From Panulirus ornatus (taxonomy: Eukaryota; Arthropoda; Malacostraca; Decapoda; Palinuridae), in assembly GCF_036320965.1 (NCBI RefSeq), contig NC_092250.1, positions 11,739,100 through 11,803,099 on the forward strand: DNA of 64,000 nt, in the 5' to 3' direction. The first letter of the stretch is position 1; every line of letters starts with the position of its first letter. The notes below the pieces were generated by a model, which worked only from the letters and a program-made list of their open reading frames with translations, did no database searches and was not told where the DNA came from. Shown in pieces: positions 25,214-36,883 of this stretch. Position numbers and translations under genes: made by a program.

Positions 25214-25821
25214 TGGGAGACTGGTCTGGTCGTGAGATGCGTGTTCAAATACTCTTCTTATGTTGTCTTGATAATTCTGTCTTAACCATTTTGGTTGATA
25301 ATAGGATGTGCTATAGAGTTACTTGGGAATAGATTAAAGTTATTGGTATACGCAATTAGAAGATAGAGAACATTCTTGCTAATGTTAGACATGATTAAAA
25401 AAAAGATAACAGTGCTTTCAATATTGTTACCCATTACAGCAGCACTATCATTGAGACCTTACTAAATTGTCAGATGATTGAGAATGTCTGTGCCAGTAAA
25501 TGTAAGGCATGTTAAGATGTATACATTGTTAGACACGTATAACAGAAACTACGTCGTTCAGTTCGTAGAGATGACCATGGTGATGGTATTGCTATATTTA
25601 CAGTGGCAAGAGAACATTCATCTTGTAGACCTTAACAACCCAGTCATATTGTACCCCTCATCGGATTATGCTGCCCATAACGTCATTCAATGTCTTAATT
25701 GCCAGAATCAATAACTTTAATCTATCCCCAAGTAACCTTAAATCACATCCTAATATAAACAAATCATTTTGAAGGAACCGATCAAGACAGGGTAACATAA
25801 GAAGATATATATGTATCTCAT
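25214..25821. other. Unannotated sequence
   Basis: No gene or repeat recognised. Confidence 0.5.
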
Positions 25822-26027
25822 CTTGGTTACATCCACACACATTCAGAAACCCCAATCTAAGCCTTCGAGGAGGATGAGCACTCCCCTCTTGACTCTCTCT
25901 TTTTTTCTCCCTTTTAGAAATTGAAAAACAAGGAGGGGAGGGTTTCCAGCCTCCTGCTCTCGCCCCCTTTAGTCGCGGTCTACGACACGCGGGGAATATG
26001 TGGGAAGTAATCTTTCTCCCCTATCCG

Positions 26028-26028
<1 letters not shown>
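25822..26028 (-). mobile_element. LINE 5' end: 5' UTR joined to endonuclease start
   Basis: On the minus strand it opens ggataggggagaaag, acttcccacatattccccgc, gtgtcgtagaccgcgact, ggaggctggaaaccctcccc, like an S head. Without any break it continues into gagtcaagaggggagtgctc, atcctcctcgaaggcttaga and ttggggtttctgaatgtgtg, which is the LINE endonuclease start (RRLRLG-LNVCGCNQD) seen at 58.9 kb. Sequence leaves the element at about 25822. The outer end abuts (TA)n. This fragment identifies the S head as LINE 5' UTR. Confidence 0.85.

Positions 26029-26104
<76 letters not shown>
26029..26104. repeat. (TA)n microsatellite
   Basis: Lies between the LINE 5' end (minus strand) and an RT fragment (plus strand). 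Confidence 0.95.
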
Positions 26105-26108
<4 letters not shown>

Positions 26109-26312
26109 TGAGGGTCAAGTCAATTGGGAGGTGAGTTTGAATGGAGAAAAACTGGAGGAAGTGAAGTGTTTTAGATATCTGTGAGTGGATCTGGCAGCGG
26201 ATGGAACCATGGAAGCGGAAGTGGATCATAGGGTGGGGGAGGGGGCGAAAATTCTGGGAGCCTTGAAGAATGTGTGGTAGTCGAGAACATTATCTCGGAA
26301 AGCAAAAAAAAA

Positions 26313-26313
<1 letters not shown>
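26105..26313 (+). pseudogene. LINE internal fragment ending in an A-run
   Basis: 200 bp of the RT C-terminal region (from gggttgagggtcaag to tctcggaaagc). It stops exactly where the intact element has GCAAAAATGGG; here A10 then (TA)n follow. It carries a TGTGAG stop and a TGGTAG stop; the second is shared with the neighbouring minus-strand copy. Both ends abut TA. Confidence 0.88.

Positions 26314-26328
<15 letters not shown>
26314..26328. repeat. Short (TA)n at a tail-to-tail junction
   Basis: About 7 TA units between the A10 of the plus-strand fragment and the T21 of the minus-strand LINE. Confidence 0.85.
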
Positions 26329-26345
<17 letters not shown>

Positions 26346-27621
26346 TTTGCTTTGTCTCTGTCTCCCGCGTTTGCGAGGTAGCGCAAGGATACAGACGAAA
26401 GAAATGGCCCAACCCACCCCCATACACATGTATATACATACGTCCACACACGCAAATATACATACCTACACAGCTTTCCATGGTTTACCCCAGACGCTTC
26501 ACATGCCTTGATTCAATCCACTGACAGCACGTCAACCCCGGTATACCACATCGCTCCAATTCACTCTATTCTTTGCCCTCCTTTCACCCTCCTGCATGTT
26601 CAGGCCCCGATCACACAAAATCTTTTTCACTCCATCTTTCCACCTCCAATTTGGTCTCCCTCTTCTCCTCGTTCCCTCCACCTCGGACACATATCCTCTT
26701 GGTCAATCTTTCCTCACTCATTCTCTCCATGTGACCAAACCATTTCAAAACACCCTCTTCTGCTCTCTCAACCACGCTCTTTTTATTTCCACACATCTCT
26801 CTTACCCTTACGTTACTTACTCGATCAAACCACCTCACACCACACATTGTCCTCAAACATCTCATTTCCAGCACATCCATCCTCCTGCGCACAACTCTAT
26901 CCATAGTCCACGCCTCGCAACCATACAACATTGTTGGAACCACTATTCCTTCAAACATACCCATTTTTGCTTTCCGAGATAATGTTCTCGACTACCACAC
27001 ATTCTTCAAGGCTCCCAGAATTTTCGCCCCCTCCCCCACCCTATGATCCACTTCCGCTTCCATGTTTCCATCCGCTGCCAGATCCACTCCCAGATATCTA
27101 AAACACTTCACTTCCTCCAGTTTTTCTCCATTCAAACTCACCTCCCAATTGAATTGACCCTCAACCCTACTGTACCTAATAACCTTGCTCTTATTCACAT
27201 TTACTCTTAACTTTCTTCTTTCACACACTTTACCAAACTCAGTCACCAGCTTCTGCAGTTTCTCACATGAATCAGCCACCAGCGCTGTATCATCAGCGAA
27301 CAACAACTGACTCACTTCCCAAGCTCTCTCATCCCCAACAGACTTCATACTTGCCCCTCTTTCCAAAACTCTTGCATTCACCTCCCTAACAACCCCATCC
27401 ATAAACAAATTAAACAACCATGGAGACATCACACACCCCTGCCGCAAACCTACATTCACTGAGAACCAATCACTTTCCTCTCTTCCTACACGTACACATG
27501 CCTTACATCCTCGATAAAAACTTTTCACTGCTTCTAACAACTTGCCTCCCACACCATATATTCTTAATACCTTCCACAGAGCATCTCTATCAACTCTATC
27601 ATATGCCTTCTCCAGATCCAC
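26328..27621 (-). mobile_element. RTE-like LINE, 5'-truncated, with stop and frameshift
   Basis: T-run 26328-26348 is the A-tail; the short 3' UTR and the C-terminal tail and RT follow. The open part 27621-26992 holds motif A (starting at MDLEKAYDRVD), motif B and FADD; then TAG replaces the Lys codon of NVWKSR. The frame reopens at 26964-26611 with a 2-bp loss near 26695 that scrambles the C-terminal tail. Its truncated 5' end meets (TA)n, and S copy 3 lies upstream in the same orientation. Confidence 0.9.
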
Positions 27622-27626
27622 TTATA

Positions 27627-27698
<72 letters not shown>
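27622..27698. repeat. (TA)n linking S copy 3 to a LINE
   Basis: TA run with one early TATATG variant between the LINE 5' truncation and the S tail. Confidence 0.95.
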
Positions 27699-27702
<4 letters not shown>

Positions 27703-27933
27703 CTTTTCTCTTTTAAACTATTCGCCATTTCCCGCGTTAGCGAGGTAGCGTTAAGAACAGAGGACTGGGCCTTTTTTGGAATATCCTCACCTGGCCCCCT
27801 CTGTTCCTTCTTTTGGAAAATTAAAAAAAAAAAAGAAAAAAAACGAGAGGGGAGGATTTCCAGCCCCCCGCTCCCTCCCCTTTTAGTCGCCTTCTACGAC
27901 ACGCAGGGAATACGTGGGAAGTATTCTTAATCC

Positions 27934-27938
<5 letters not shown>
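27699..27938 (-). mobile_element. S element copy 3
   Basis: On the minus strand it has the full head from ggggattaagaatacttccc, gtcgtagaaggcgactaaaa, the hairpin and the tail cgctacctcgctaacgcggg then A-rich/T-interrupted run. The first few head bases (tccctgggga) are replaced by TA repeat. Its tail points into the (TA)n that leads to the LINE at 27621. Confidence 0.88.

Positions 27939-28001
<63 letters not shown>
27938..28001. repeat. (TA)n microsatellite
   Basis: Lies between S copy 3 and the tail of the minus-strand long-UTR LINE fragment. Confidence 0.95.
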
Positions 28002-28002
<1 letters not shown>

Positions 28003-28004
<2 letters not shown>

Positions 28005-28566
28005 TATACTTTGTCGCTGTCTCCCCGCTTTGGCGAGGAAGCGAAAGGAAACTGACGAAAGAATAGCCTAACCCACTCCCATACACATGTATATACATAA
28101 ACGCCCACACACGCATATATACATACCTATACATTTCAACGTACACATACATACACAGACATTTACATATATACACATGTACATATTCATACATGCTGCC
28201 TTCATCCATTCTCGCTGGCACCCCGCCGTACAGGAAATTGCACCCCCCTCCCCCCGCGTGCGCGAGGGGTAGCGTTAGGAAAAGACAACGAAGGCCACGT
28301 TCGTTCACACTCAGTCTCTATCTGTCATGTGTAATACACCGAAACCACAGCTCCCTTTCCACATCCAGGCCCCACAAAACTTTCCATGGTTTATCCCAGA
28401 CGCTTCACATGCCCTAGTTCAATCCATTAATAGCACGTCGACCCCGGTATACCGCATCGTTCCAATTCAACCCATTCCTTGCACGCCTTTCACCCTCCTG
28501 TATGTTCAGGTTCCGATCGTTCAAAATCTTTTTCACTCCATTCTTCCACCTCCAATTTGGTCTGCC
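28003..28566 (-). mobile_element. LINE subfamily fragment with long 3' UTR
   Basis: On the minus strand: end of the ORF (agtggcagaccaaattggag, aatggagtgaaaaagatttt, tataccggggtcgacgtg), then a 3' UTR of about 430 bp. The UTR contains an inner copy of the tail motif (ctaacgctacccctcgcgca, cgcgggg), a TATGTA-rich stretch, and the terminal tail (ttcgcttcctcgccaaagcg, gggagacagcgacaaagtat). The short UTR of the other copies looks like this one with about 250 bp removed. The coding part differs from the main subfamily at several sites. Confidence 0.75.
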
Positions 28567-28569
28567 ACT

Positions 28570-28572
28570 TAT

Positions 28573-28663
<91 letters not shown>

Positions 28664-28725
28664 TAGATAGATAGATAGGTAAATTGATAGATAGATAGAT
28701 AGATTTATAGATAGATAGAAAGATA
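28570..28725. repeat. (TA)n with TATG interruptions, then (GATA)n
   Basis: TA run to about 28661, then gatagatagatagatagg units with a short atttatag interruption. Confidence 0.93.
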
Positions 28726-28960
28726 GGTTGTGTCAGCCTAACCCGTCGACACAGCTCACCTCACTGTGGATGCTCCACTTCATAGCCACTGGAAACATAG
28801 CTGACGACTTAATATTTTATGTTGACATTTCCCTCACATCGTCTCTGTGTATATGCAGATACACACTGCATATTTGTCTTCTCCTGAATGCTTAACGATG
28901 GAAAGATTTGCAAAGTTATTTTTCATACTGAAGTTTCCTCTCTGTTTGTCGACCCAACAG

Positions 28961-28962
<2 letters not shown>

Positions 28963-29034
<72 letters not shown>
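28963..29034. repeat. (CA)n microsatellite
   Basis: About 36 AC units with two ACGC interruptions. Confidence 0.95.
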
Positions 29035-29037
<3 letters not shown>

Positions 29038-29138
29038 GGAAAAAAAAAGTGACGGATGAGCATAAAATATATTAACAGCTTGGTAGAAGCATAATGATAA
29101 CATGCACAGAAGCATGACGTAACGTTTATACGTGATTC

Positions 29139-29303
<165 letters not shown>

Positions 29304-29657
29304 GGTAACATATGACTATAGTGCTCATGATGAGATTATGTATGATGAAAGAGTTAAAGCGAGCGCGTAACACTCACCGCAGAAGAAATATACTTTTTCG
29401 AAGAACGACTCGAGTGACCTTCGTGTTGGCCTAGCGATGTTTCTTACATGGAGAAGTTGTATCATTGTGAGGTAAAAGCCAGTTGTCCACGTTCGGGTGA
29501 TACAGAAATATAAGACAGCCACCTGGGCCAAAGGAGTGATACTTGAAAGCCACTGATGTCCTGGCTCACTTGCACAGCCGTCATTAAACCTCTCGATGCT
29601 CAGGCGGGAAGGAACACCCCCCCCCCCAGTGGTCGGTGGCTGTCTGGTACCTACCAT

Positions 29658-29660
<3 letters not shown>

Positions 29661-29724
<64 letters not shown>
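29661..29724. repeat. (GA)n microsatellite
   Basis: About 31 GA units; a C9 run lies just upstream at 29619. Confidence 0.95.
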
Positions 29725-29730
<6 letters not shown>

Positions 29731-30064
29731 AAAAGGCCACATAACAGCCTAAGCCAGTGTGGGAACACACCGACGGGAACTCACGTCTGGATAAAGACTT
29801 TAAAACAGCTTGATGTACACATGCAACTGACTTTTACACGATGACGGCAAGAATTGTGCAATACTAATGTAACTTAGGTTCAGGAGATCCTAGATCACCC
29901 AACCCATGTAGGAGTGTGATGATAATGTACAGAATAAATCTCAACTGTAACATCCGACGTAAACGGTATTTTGATCTTGTTATTACTAGGAAGATTGTTA
30001 GCAATATCTTGATGACCACCAGACTTAAGGCAAACTTCAAGATCTTCCCATTCAGGCATTAGCT
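29725..30064. other. Unannotated sequence
   Basis: Nothing recognised. Confidence 0.45.
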
Positions 30065-30365
30065 ACGGTCCTTTAAGGTCGTTCATATCAAAGAACACCA
30101 ACAGCTAGAGTATATAGTTACGGTCAAAAAAAAAGATCGTTAATTTCAAAAGATACCTTCCCCCGGAGAATATAGTTACGGCCAATTTGATCGTTAGCAT
30201 CAAAGAATACCTACACCAGAGTATATCTATAGTTAGAGTTATTACGAACGATAGGTTGAGAAAAATACCTACATCCAAAGAATGTAATTAAGGTTTTTAA
30301 GGTCGTTAATTCGTTACTATCACACACTACCTACAACCAAAGAGTGAGTAATTAGTATGGTACCC
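30065..30365. repeat. Degenerate tandem repeat of about 60 bp
   Basis: Four to five poorly preserved units built around gtatatagttacggtcaa, agatcgttaat-tcaaaga and atacctacacc. Unit length and identity vary, so it is an old array. Confidence 0.6.
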
Positions 30366-33300
30366 AAAACTCTCGTTGTCTCACAGACTATTTCATCAGA
30401 GTCTTTAACGCTCCTGGGGACGTAAAGTATCAATGCCCTGATATAAACAGCAGGATGATGGTGCCCCCAGGGCGGACACCCGGTCGTTTGTTGCTCCTAA
30501 AGTTCAGTTTATGATCCAGGACTCATATGCCCCTCGCTGCTAGGCTGCTGCTGCTGCTGCCTTCGTGTGATGAGGAATTCTGATATAACTTTGCGCCAGT
30601 GTCAGTAATCCATAATGTTCAGCACGGTGAAGGTGGAGGAGGTAAGTTGGTAGATGCAGGAGGGAGTTTAAGTCGTAAGTGTCTGGTATGTATGCCAGTA
30701 GGAAGGCAGAAGGACTAGTGTTTTCAGGTCAGGGTGGATCTGCTTGGTTACCCTGAGAGATAAGAGTGATCTCTCCACCCACGACATGAACCCCTCTTTA
30801 ACCCAGTGACACATTTCGTGCCCCATACTTCCATTCACCGCCGCGTCTCCTCCCCCACACATGGACAGTAAAACACTCCACATCCTCAGGTCCTCGCCAG
30901 AACCTCTAATTCTCAGCATGTCCCCCTGATAACATAATCTTTCTGTCGTCGTTGTGGTCTCATGAATATCCTATTAGTGTATATGTAATAGTTTTCTTTA
31001 TGTCAACATATCACCGAGAGCACCTCACTAGAGAGTCTATTTCCTCTCTCCTTCAGTTCTTTGTTGTCTGATCCGCTCAAGGGCATAGTCATGACTGCTT
31101 TCAAATCCCATGGTGCATCACAACGCATCTCTAACATTTGTATGAAAGCCTGTCCTTCATCATCCTCTCACAAGTGGACGAGTGTCTCCTTTTCCTTCAA
31201 TTTTCAGTGTCTCTCTATCTTCTTCACCATATCTGTCACACGAAACAGTGTCAAGTGTCTGTTCCATTTTTTATATCAGGCTTATAAAAAAGATATGATC
31301 ATTCATCATATTTACAAAATTATCTTTTCGATTTTGTTGTCCTAATGTGCCCAGGTTGGTTCCATCATAATTATAATCTTCTTTTCACGACTCAGTTATG
31401 TATTTACTTCCCACTCAGCTTTACTTACTGGTCATTCATTTTTGTAACTATCATTTATCGTGTTATCCACCTTCGCTTCCCCAAAGATGAACTTCTTCGT
31501 CTTTCAGATCTTCTCTGAACTTAGAAGTTCGTGAACTTGAATTGTTCTCACTGGCCATAGCAATATGTTAATCATGAAACACAGTAGGAGTTTAAAAGGT
31601 GCAATAATGTCATATCATTCACCACTATTTTCTTTATCATACTGACTGAACTCGTCTGTCATATTCCAGTCCTTTGAGAAATACTCAATACTGTAGGAAT
31701 AGAATTCAAAGTGATATCGCCATCAACGTCGTATCTCTCAGGCTAAGGAGACATCCAGCGTTGATATACGTGTGTCGTCACCATTATATGTAGTGGCTTA
31801 CCGTTCTAAACCATCTGATTCTCCCATAAGGTTTGCCCAGTCATGTACTTTGTACCTACATGATGATCTCAAACGTGCATTGCATGTCGTGGAAGGAGAA
31901 TTTATCAACCATGTTCCGTCTGCGATGCTTTAGCTTAATAATGTAAGTTCATCCTCGACCGCACTTTGCTGTGAAGGATAAGGGTTGGGGAAAGAATGTG
32001 AAAGACGCTATGATTAGGAGAAAGAGTGTGTGTATAGTAGGCAGTGGGATATTGTAGGGGTTAATGGTCAAATCTATAGAGTGAGCAAGACAGAAGTGAG
32101 GGGTATGACTGATAATATGGTGTTCTATTACAAGGTTATTCATGTAAGTGAGAAGGACTCTGAAAAACCTTACTGTGCCTCACTTTTTTGCCCCAGGATT
32201 CCCTTCTATCTTCTCTAGAGCTCCCGCAGCACTTGGGAAACCAGCCTCGTCCCCGGGTTGGACCACTGGTCATAAAGTGTACTGATGATATGTGTGTGAT
32301 TTACAATGTGGGAATGTGAGGGGAAAATTGAATAGTAAGTTCGTACATATATAAACAAATGATTCGAAAATATTTTGTGTTGTATCTAACTGACTAATCA
32401 TAAAATATATTAACATTTTGTGTTTACTACGATGAAGACTTTGTTGGCATTAGTGATCTGATGCACTTCTGATAACAGTGAAAAATAGTAAAGCATGACA
32501 TTTTGAATATGAATATTCTAGTACGAGTTCTGATGTTGAATATGCAGAAGAAGAATCTCGATGGCAAAATAATTGGTGAAGATGACAGACCTTCGTGATG
32601 TCAACGACCCAAGATAGAGTTCCTTAAAGTGAGTTGCACATTAATTCGGGCTATCTGTTGGACAGTTATCAACGCTGATCTTGTCTTGATGGTAGTTTGG
32701 CTGCAAGCATCGTAAGTCACAAACTAGTTCATTTTGAGTTCACAAGTTCACAGACTTCACACTACTGGAAGCTGTTCCCAGTCTTCCAGCGACAGAATTC
32801 CAGTCAAGCTACTGCCTTTGTGCTCTTGTTCCAGGGTAGCTTCACAACGTTGTTGGTTTTGTCGCCTTTTGGCATATCAACGCACCACTCCTGGAATGTT
32901 TTTCCCTACCCTTAAGGAAGTCTCGGTGTCGAGTTGATTTTGAAATTCCTTTTCTGTAGTATGAAATATGTCCTATGGATAAATATACTGTAGGGGGAAA
33001 AGTTTAAGGTACACGGCAGGAGTGACACTAAAAATGGCCTTACAGTGATCATGCAGATCCAGGTGTGATGGTATCTTTCACGAGCAGACGTGGACATAAT
33101 GATAACACAAGGTTCAAAAGGCGGGTGTAGGTATGTGCGTGGGAGGAGTGGTTTTCCTTAACCTTTGTCTGCTAAAGACTTTCCGAAATCATGAAATTTA
33201 GCTGTCCAGTGCATCAGTGTATCTATAGTGGAATAATGTAGAAGATATTATGACATAATGTATTCGTTAAATCAAAACATAAATCGACAAAAATGGACGA

Positions 33301-34198
33301 GATCTGAAACAGATGAGCAAAGACAAAATAGAATATTATTGTTGTCTTTAACGAAAATCCTAAATAGCCCATTTGGACGACTGTATAGCCCATTTGATGT
33401 TGCCAAATGGCAATATTGGAACACCAATCCTCTCATCAGGATTCTCCAAGAAAGTAAATGAGGCAGCAGCATTGTGCATGAGATTACATGAAGAAGCCAG
33501 TTATCACAAGACCTAAGAGGCTAAGACGAGTGTTTCTGCTGCGAGAGGGTTGGAGAAGCTATTAATGACACCCCAAATTCGTAATCTCTCTGGAGACTCT
33601 AAGATCCTGCTTACCTCTTCCTACCGTTTATCAGCCAGCAGGATGATAGCTAGAGACCAGCCTGCAGGATAATGGCAATGAATGAACGCAATATAATGCA
33701 GAAAAATCTTTGTATCTTGTAATATTTCGACTTTCCTGTTAGTATTCATTACAGTAAGATTGTGGCCTGATTCAGCATCAGTATCGGGGACGGCTTTAGA
33801 ATTCCCGTTCCACCGTTCCAGTATCCATTCTGGATTAGAGTTTCGTTGGTCTGATGTCTTCCAGGAGTTTCCAGGATTCTTCCGCGTGTAACGCCTCCTC
33901 AGATAGTTTTGGAACCACGTATCTGTCATTGTCAGTTCTTGCCTCTTGCGAAATGCCACCCGTTTTCTCACTCATTCTTTTCGTGTTCCCTCATGTAAGA
34001 GGTCCAACTTCTCTTCGCTTTCTTCTCCTCTCACCCACTACGCTCTCCCAGTTACCCCAGAATGGCTTTGGTTCCTTGTGTTTCGGTCATTGCCTTCTTT
34101 TTGTCAGAGCCTTCCTCATCAGGAAGATCAATTGCCAGTATAGAATCCTGCATTACATTTGATGGCTAGTGAATGGCTGTTAGCGAATGAGGCTTACT
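30366..34198. other. Unannotated sequence
   Basis: 3.8 kb with no recognisable coding domain, element or array. Open frames are 100 codons or fewer and unconvincing. Confidence 0.5.
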
Positions 34199-34250
34199 TT
34201 TTCGTTCTTTCCTGGCGCTGCCTCGTTAACCCGGGAAACAGCAGAGAAAT
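34199..34250 (+). mobile_element. Solo LINE 3' tail fragment
   Basis: tttttcgttctttcctggcg, ctgcctcgttaacccgggaa, acagcagag match the last 50 bp of the LINE 3' UTR. No body and no (TA)n are left, so an old, very short insertion. Confidence 0.6.
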
Positions 34251-34375
34251 ACGCTTTCACCTAAGCCAAACAAAATCTTATCACTAGTAGTGATTTGATA
34301 TAAAGCGATTTATCCTACTGACGTGAATAGTGTCATTTAAGCAGCAATTTTCCAAGAAATCGATTAATCTGTGTT

Positions 34376-34530
34376 CCTCTTGATCACCAGTTAACGTATA
34401 ATTGTTAATGGTAGCGTAGTATCTACTTCTTGATCACCAGTTAAAGTACAATTGTTAATGGTAGCGTAGTATCTACCTCTTCATCACCAGTTAACGTATA
34501 ATTGTTAATGGTAGCGTAGTACCTACAAAA
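34376..34530. repeat. About 50-bp tandem repeat, 3 units
   Basis: The unit is cttgatcaccagttaacgta, taattgttaatggtagcgta, gtatctac with few substitutions. Confidence 0.9.
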
Positions 34531-34867
34531 ATATCATTCTTCAGTTTCTTATCAGACTTAATTTCTATCTATAAAATACATCACTTTTCTGGCTTTATTC
34601 TCTCTGTTAATCAGTTTAATGTACGGGAATATCTTACACCAACATCGAGCTTATGTAACCTAGTTACATAGCGACCTTCACTTTTAGAGAGTATAACTAC
34701 AATACTTTACTAACTTACTCTAACAAAACTGAATGTCCGAAATCCTATAATTCTGATAAATGATTATAGGCAGTCTGATATCATCTGAGGAATATATTCA
34801 AAATCTAGATTACTGCTTTCACGTCTACCTTTTCTGACACTATATAACCTGTTGAGTTAATGAATAG

Positions 34868-35070
34868 GGTGTTAGGAAAGACAATCTCACTATTACGCTG
34901 CCGATATTAAGGATCTTTAAGTTCATAGTTAGAGCGTTGGTGTAGACAATCTTATTGTTATGATGCAGATGTTTGGGATCAATTAGATAATGATTAAGGT
35001 GTTGGTATAGGCAGTTCTTACAGCTACGCTACAGATGGTAAGAATCTTTAAGATGATAACGTAATCATCT
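34868..35070. repeat. Degenerate repeat of about 60-65 bp, 3 units
   Basis: Related blocks: gttaggaaagacaatctcac, gttggtgtagacaatcttat and gttggtataggcagttctta, each followed by a tacgctgcagat-like and aaggatctttaag-like block. Confidence 0.65.
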
Positions 35071-36440
35071 GGACGCTGTTGTTGTTTACGTATTTCGTTT
35101 AACCTGACCTGTTACCGGAAGGCCAGAGTGATGATTTCTTCTGACGTGTTCCCACTTTAATCTGGTGGTCTTTGAACGTGAGTCAAAATTTCTGAAAGAC
35201 AATGATTAAACATGATATTGGAAGGATAACAACTTACACTGGATTATGGAGGTAGTAAGGTATCTGAATGAGCGATGTCATGAGAATGACACAGGTTCAG
35301 TGTTATCCGTTGGATACAGCACTGTACCTAACAAGAGACCTACTGAAACTAGGTCACATATAATTGTACCCACTTCTGAGGTTAAGTCTGAACCAGAATG
35401 AAAATATTAGTATGAAGTCCGATACTAAAGAGAGTGTTGCTAATCCTCCGGAAAATCCAATTTCCGCTGTCATTCTGTGCAAAGCTTGTTCAAGTAACTC
35501 TTGCTGAAGAAGGACCTGACGCAAGAATTCAAAAAAAGATGACAGTATTATCTGCAATGAAAGGGAGAAGCCAAAGACACTTCATAAGCGAAGAGTTAGG
35601 GATATTACATGCTATTGTCGAATATTACCATAACTAATGAGCAAAAAGAAGCGAAAACTTTCAGCTGAATCAGACATTATGCAAAATAGGGACAAGACTA
35701 TCATCACACAAAGAAATGTGAAAACTTTTCCGTGATTACCACATGCGAGGAATATTATGCAGACTGCTGAAAACTAATGATGGACAGAAAGAACTGTTAA
35801 TTGGGCTCTTTAGATAGTCCTCTGCTTTTTTAACTTCCCTGCACTAGGGAGTCCTGGTAAGGCATTATACACTGGAAATATTGGTGCCTGTGAAAGATGC
35901 AGTTGACTGTCCTTATTTTGCAACAAATGACTATTGGCAGCATTGTGGTAGGCGAAGTCATGCAAGATATATGCAGCATAATTCATACACCATGTTAGAA
36001 CATATCAGAGATCAAACAGGTATAGAAGGGCCGAGAAAAGAACGCACATAAAAAGAGAGAGAGTGAGAGAGAGAGGGGCAGGGGGTTGTTAGACAGATAA
36101 ATGAATATATAGAAAGACAGAAAGACAGATAAACGAGGGATTAAGAGACTTACGAATACTTACAATAAAATTTGGTCACTAGGCAAAACTAAAGAGAGCG
36201 TAGCATTTCCTCCAGAAATATAAATAGCTACCAAGAACGAGTCGTGTGAATGTAGTGTTGTCGAATGTTATGTATGAGATGAAGTGATCGTATGTTTGTT
36301 TGCTGAAAGCAAGCAGCCCAGTATAGCTGGTGCAGATAGATAAGATACCTGTCTAAGGCAGAGGATTGACGCTTGGCAACCGTTGAATCCGTGACACACT
36401 GTGTGCAGCGGTCGTGAACCCTCTTGACTCTCCTGTCCGG
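35071..36440. other. Unannotated sequence
   Basis: The plus frame at 35434-35637 (67 codons) reads like protein in composition but matches nothing I know. The rest is unique. Confidence 0.4.
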
Positions 36441-36443
36441 TAG

Positions 36444-36444
<1 letters not shown>

Positions 36445-36514
<70 letters not shown>
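36445..36514. repeat. (GA)n microsatellite
   Basis: About 35 GA units. Confidence 0.95.
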
Positions 36515-36516
<2 letters not shown>

Positions 36517-36883
36517 AATAAGTTAATAGGTGGCAGTTTATTCGATTTAGGATGCCACTCGCCCGAAAATACACAGTTGAAGTATTACAGTTATTTTATA
36601 ACTGGTAGATCGTGATAGTAACTAGTTCACTAATCATCAGAGAACACAGCATCAAGTTATTATGGATGTTTCCACAATGTGGATAGGCTCGTAAGTGAGG
36701 TACATGTAGATAGGGTGACGTATATACAGATATATGTATAGAGTAGGTAGTATGGTTTATTACATAATGCAATTAGTTGAACATCAAATGATGAATGATT
36801 ACAGTAATACAGTGGTTGATATACTACATAGCCTAACAAACGGAAAACATAGACGTTCACTTGCTTAGCTATGCACTTGTTCA

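Noticed and set aside
23779..25248. 489-codon minus-strand ORF rich in His, Pro, Thr, and several plus-strand Gly/Val/Cys ORFs
   Set aside because: They are produced by a 14-bp repeat unit with no stop in any frame; both strands are open at once and no start or flanking coding signal is seen.
36320..36420. tRNA-like segment (gtgcagatagataagatacc, accgttgaatcc)
   Set aside because: Partial A- and B-box resemblance only; no cloverleaf could be drawn and no SINE body follows.
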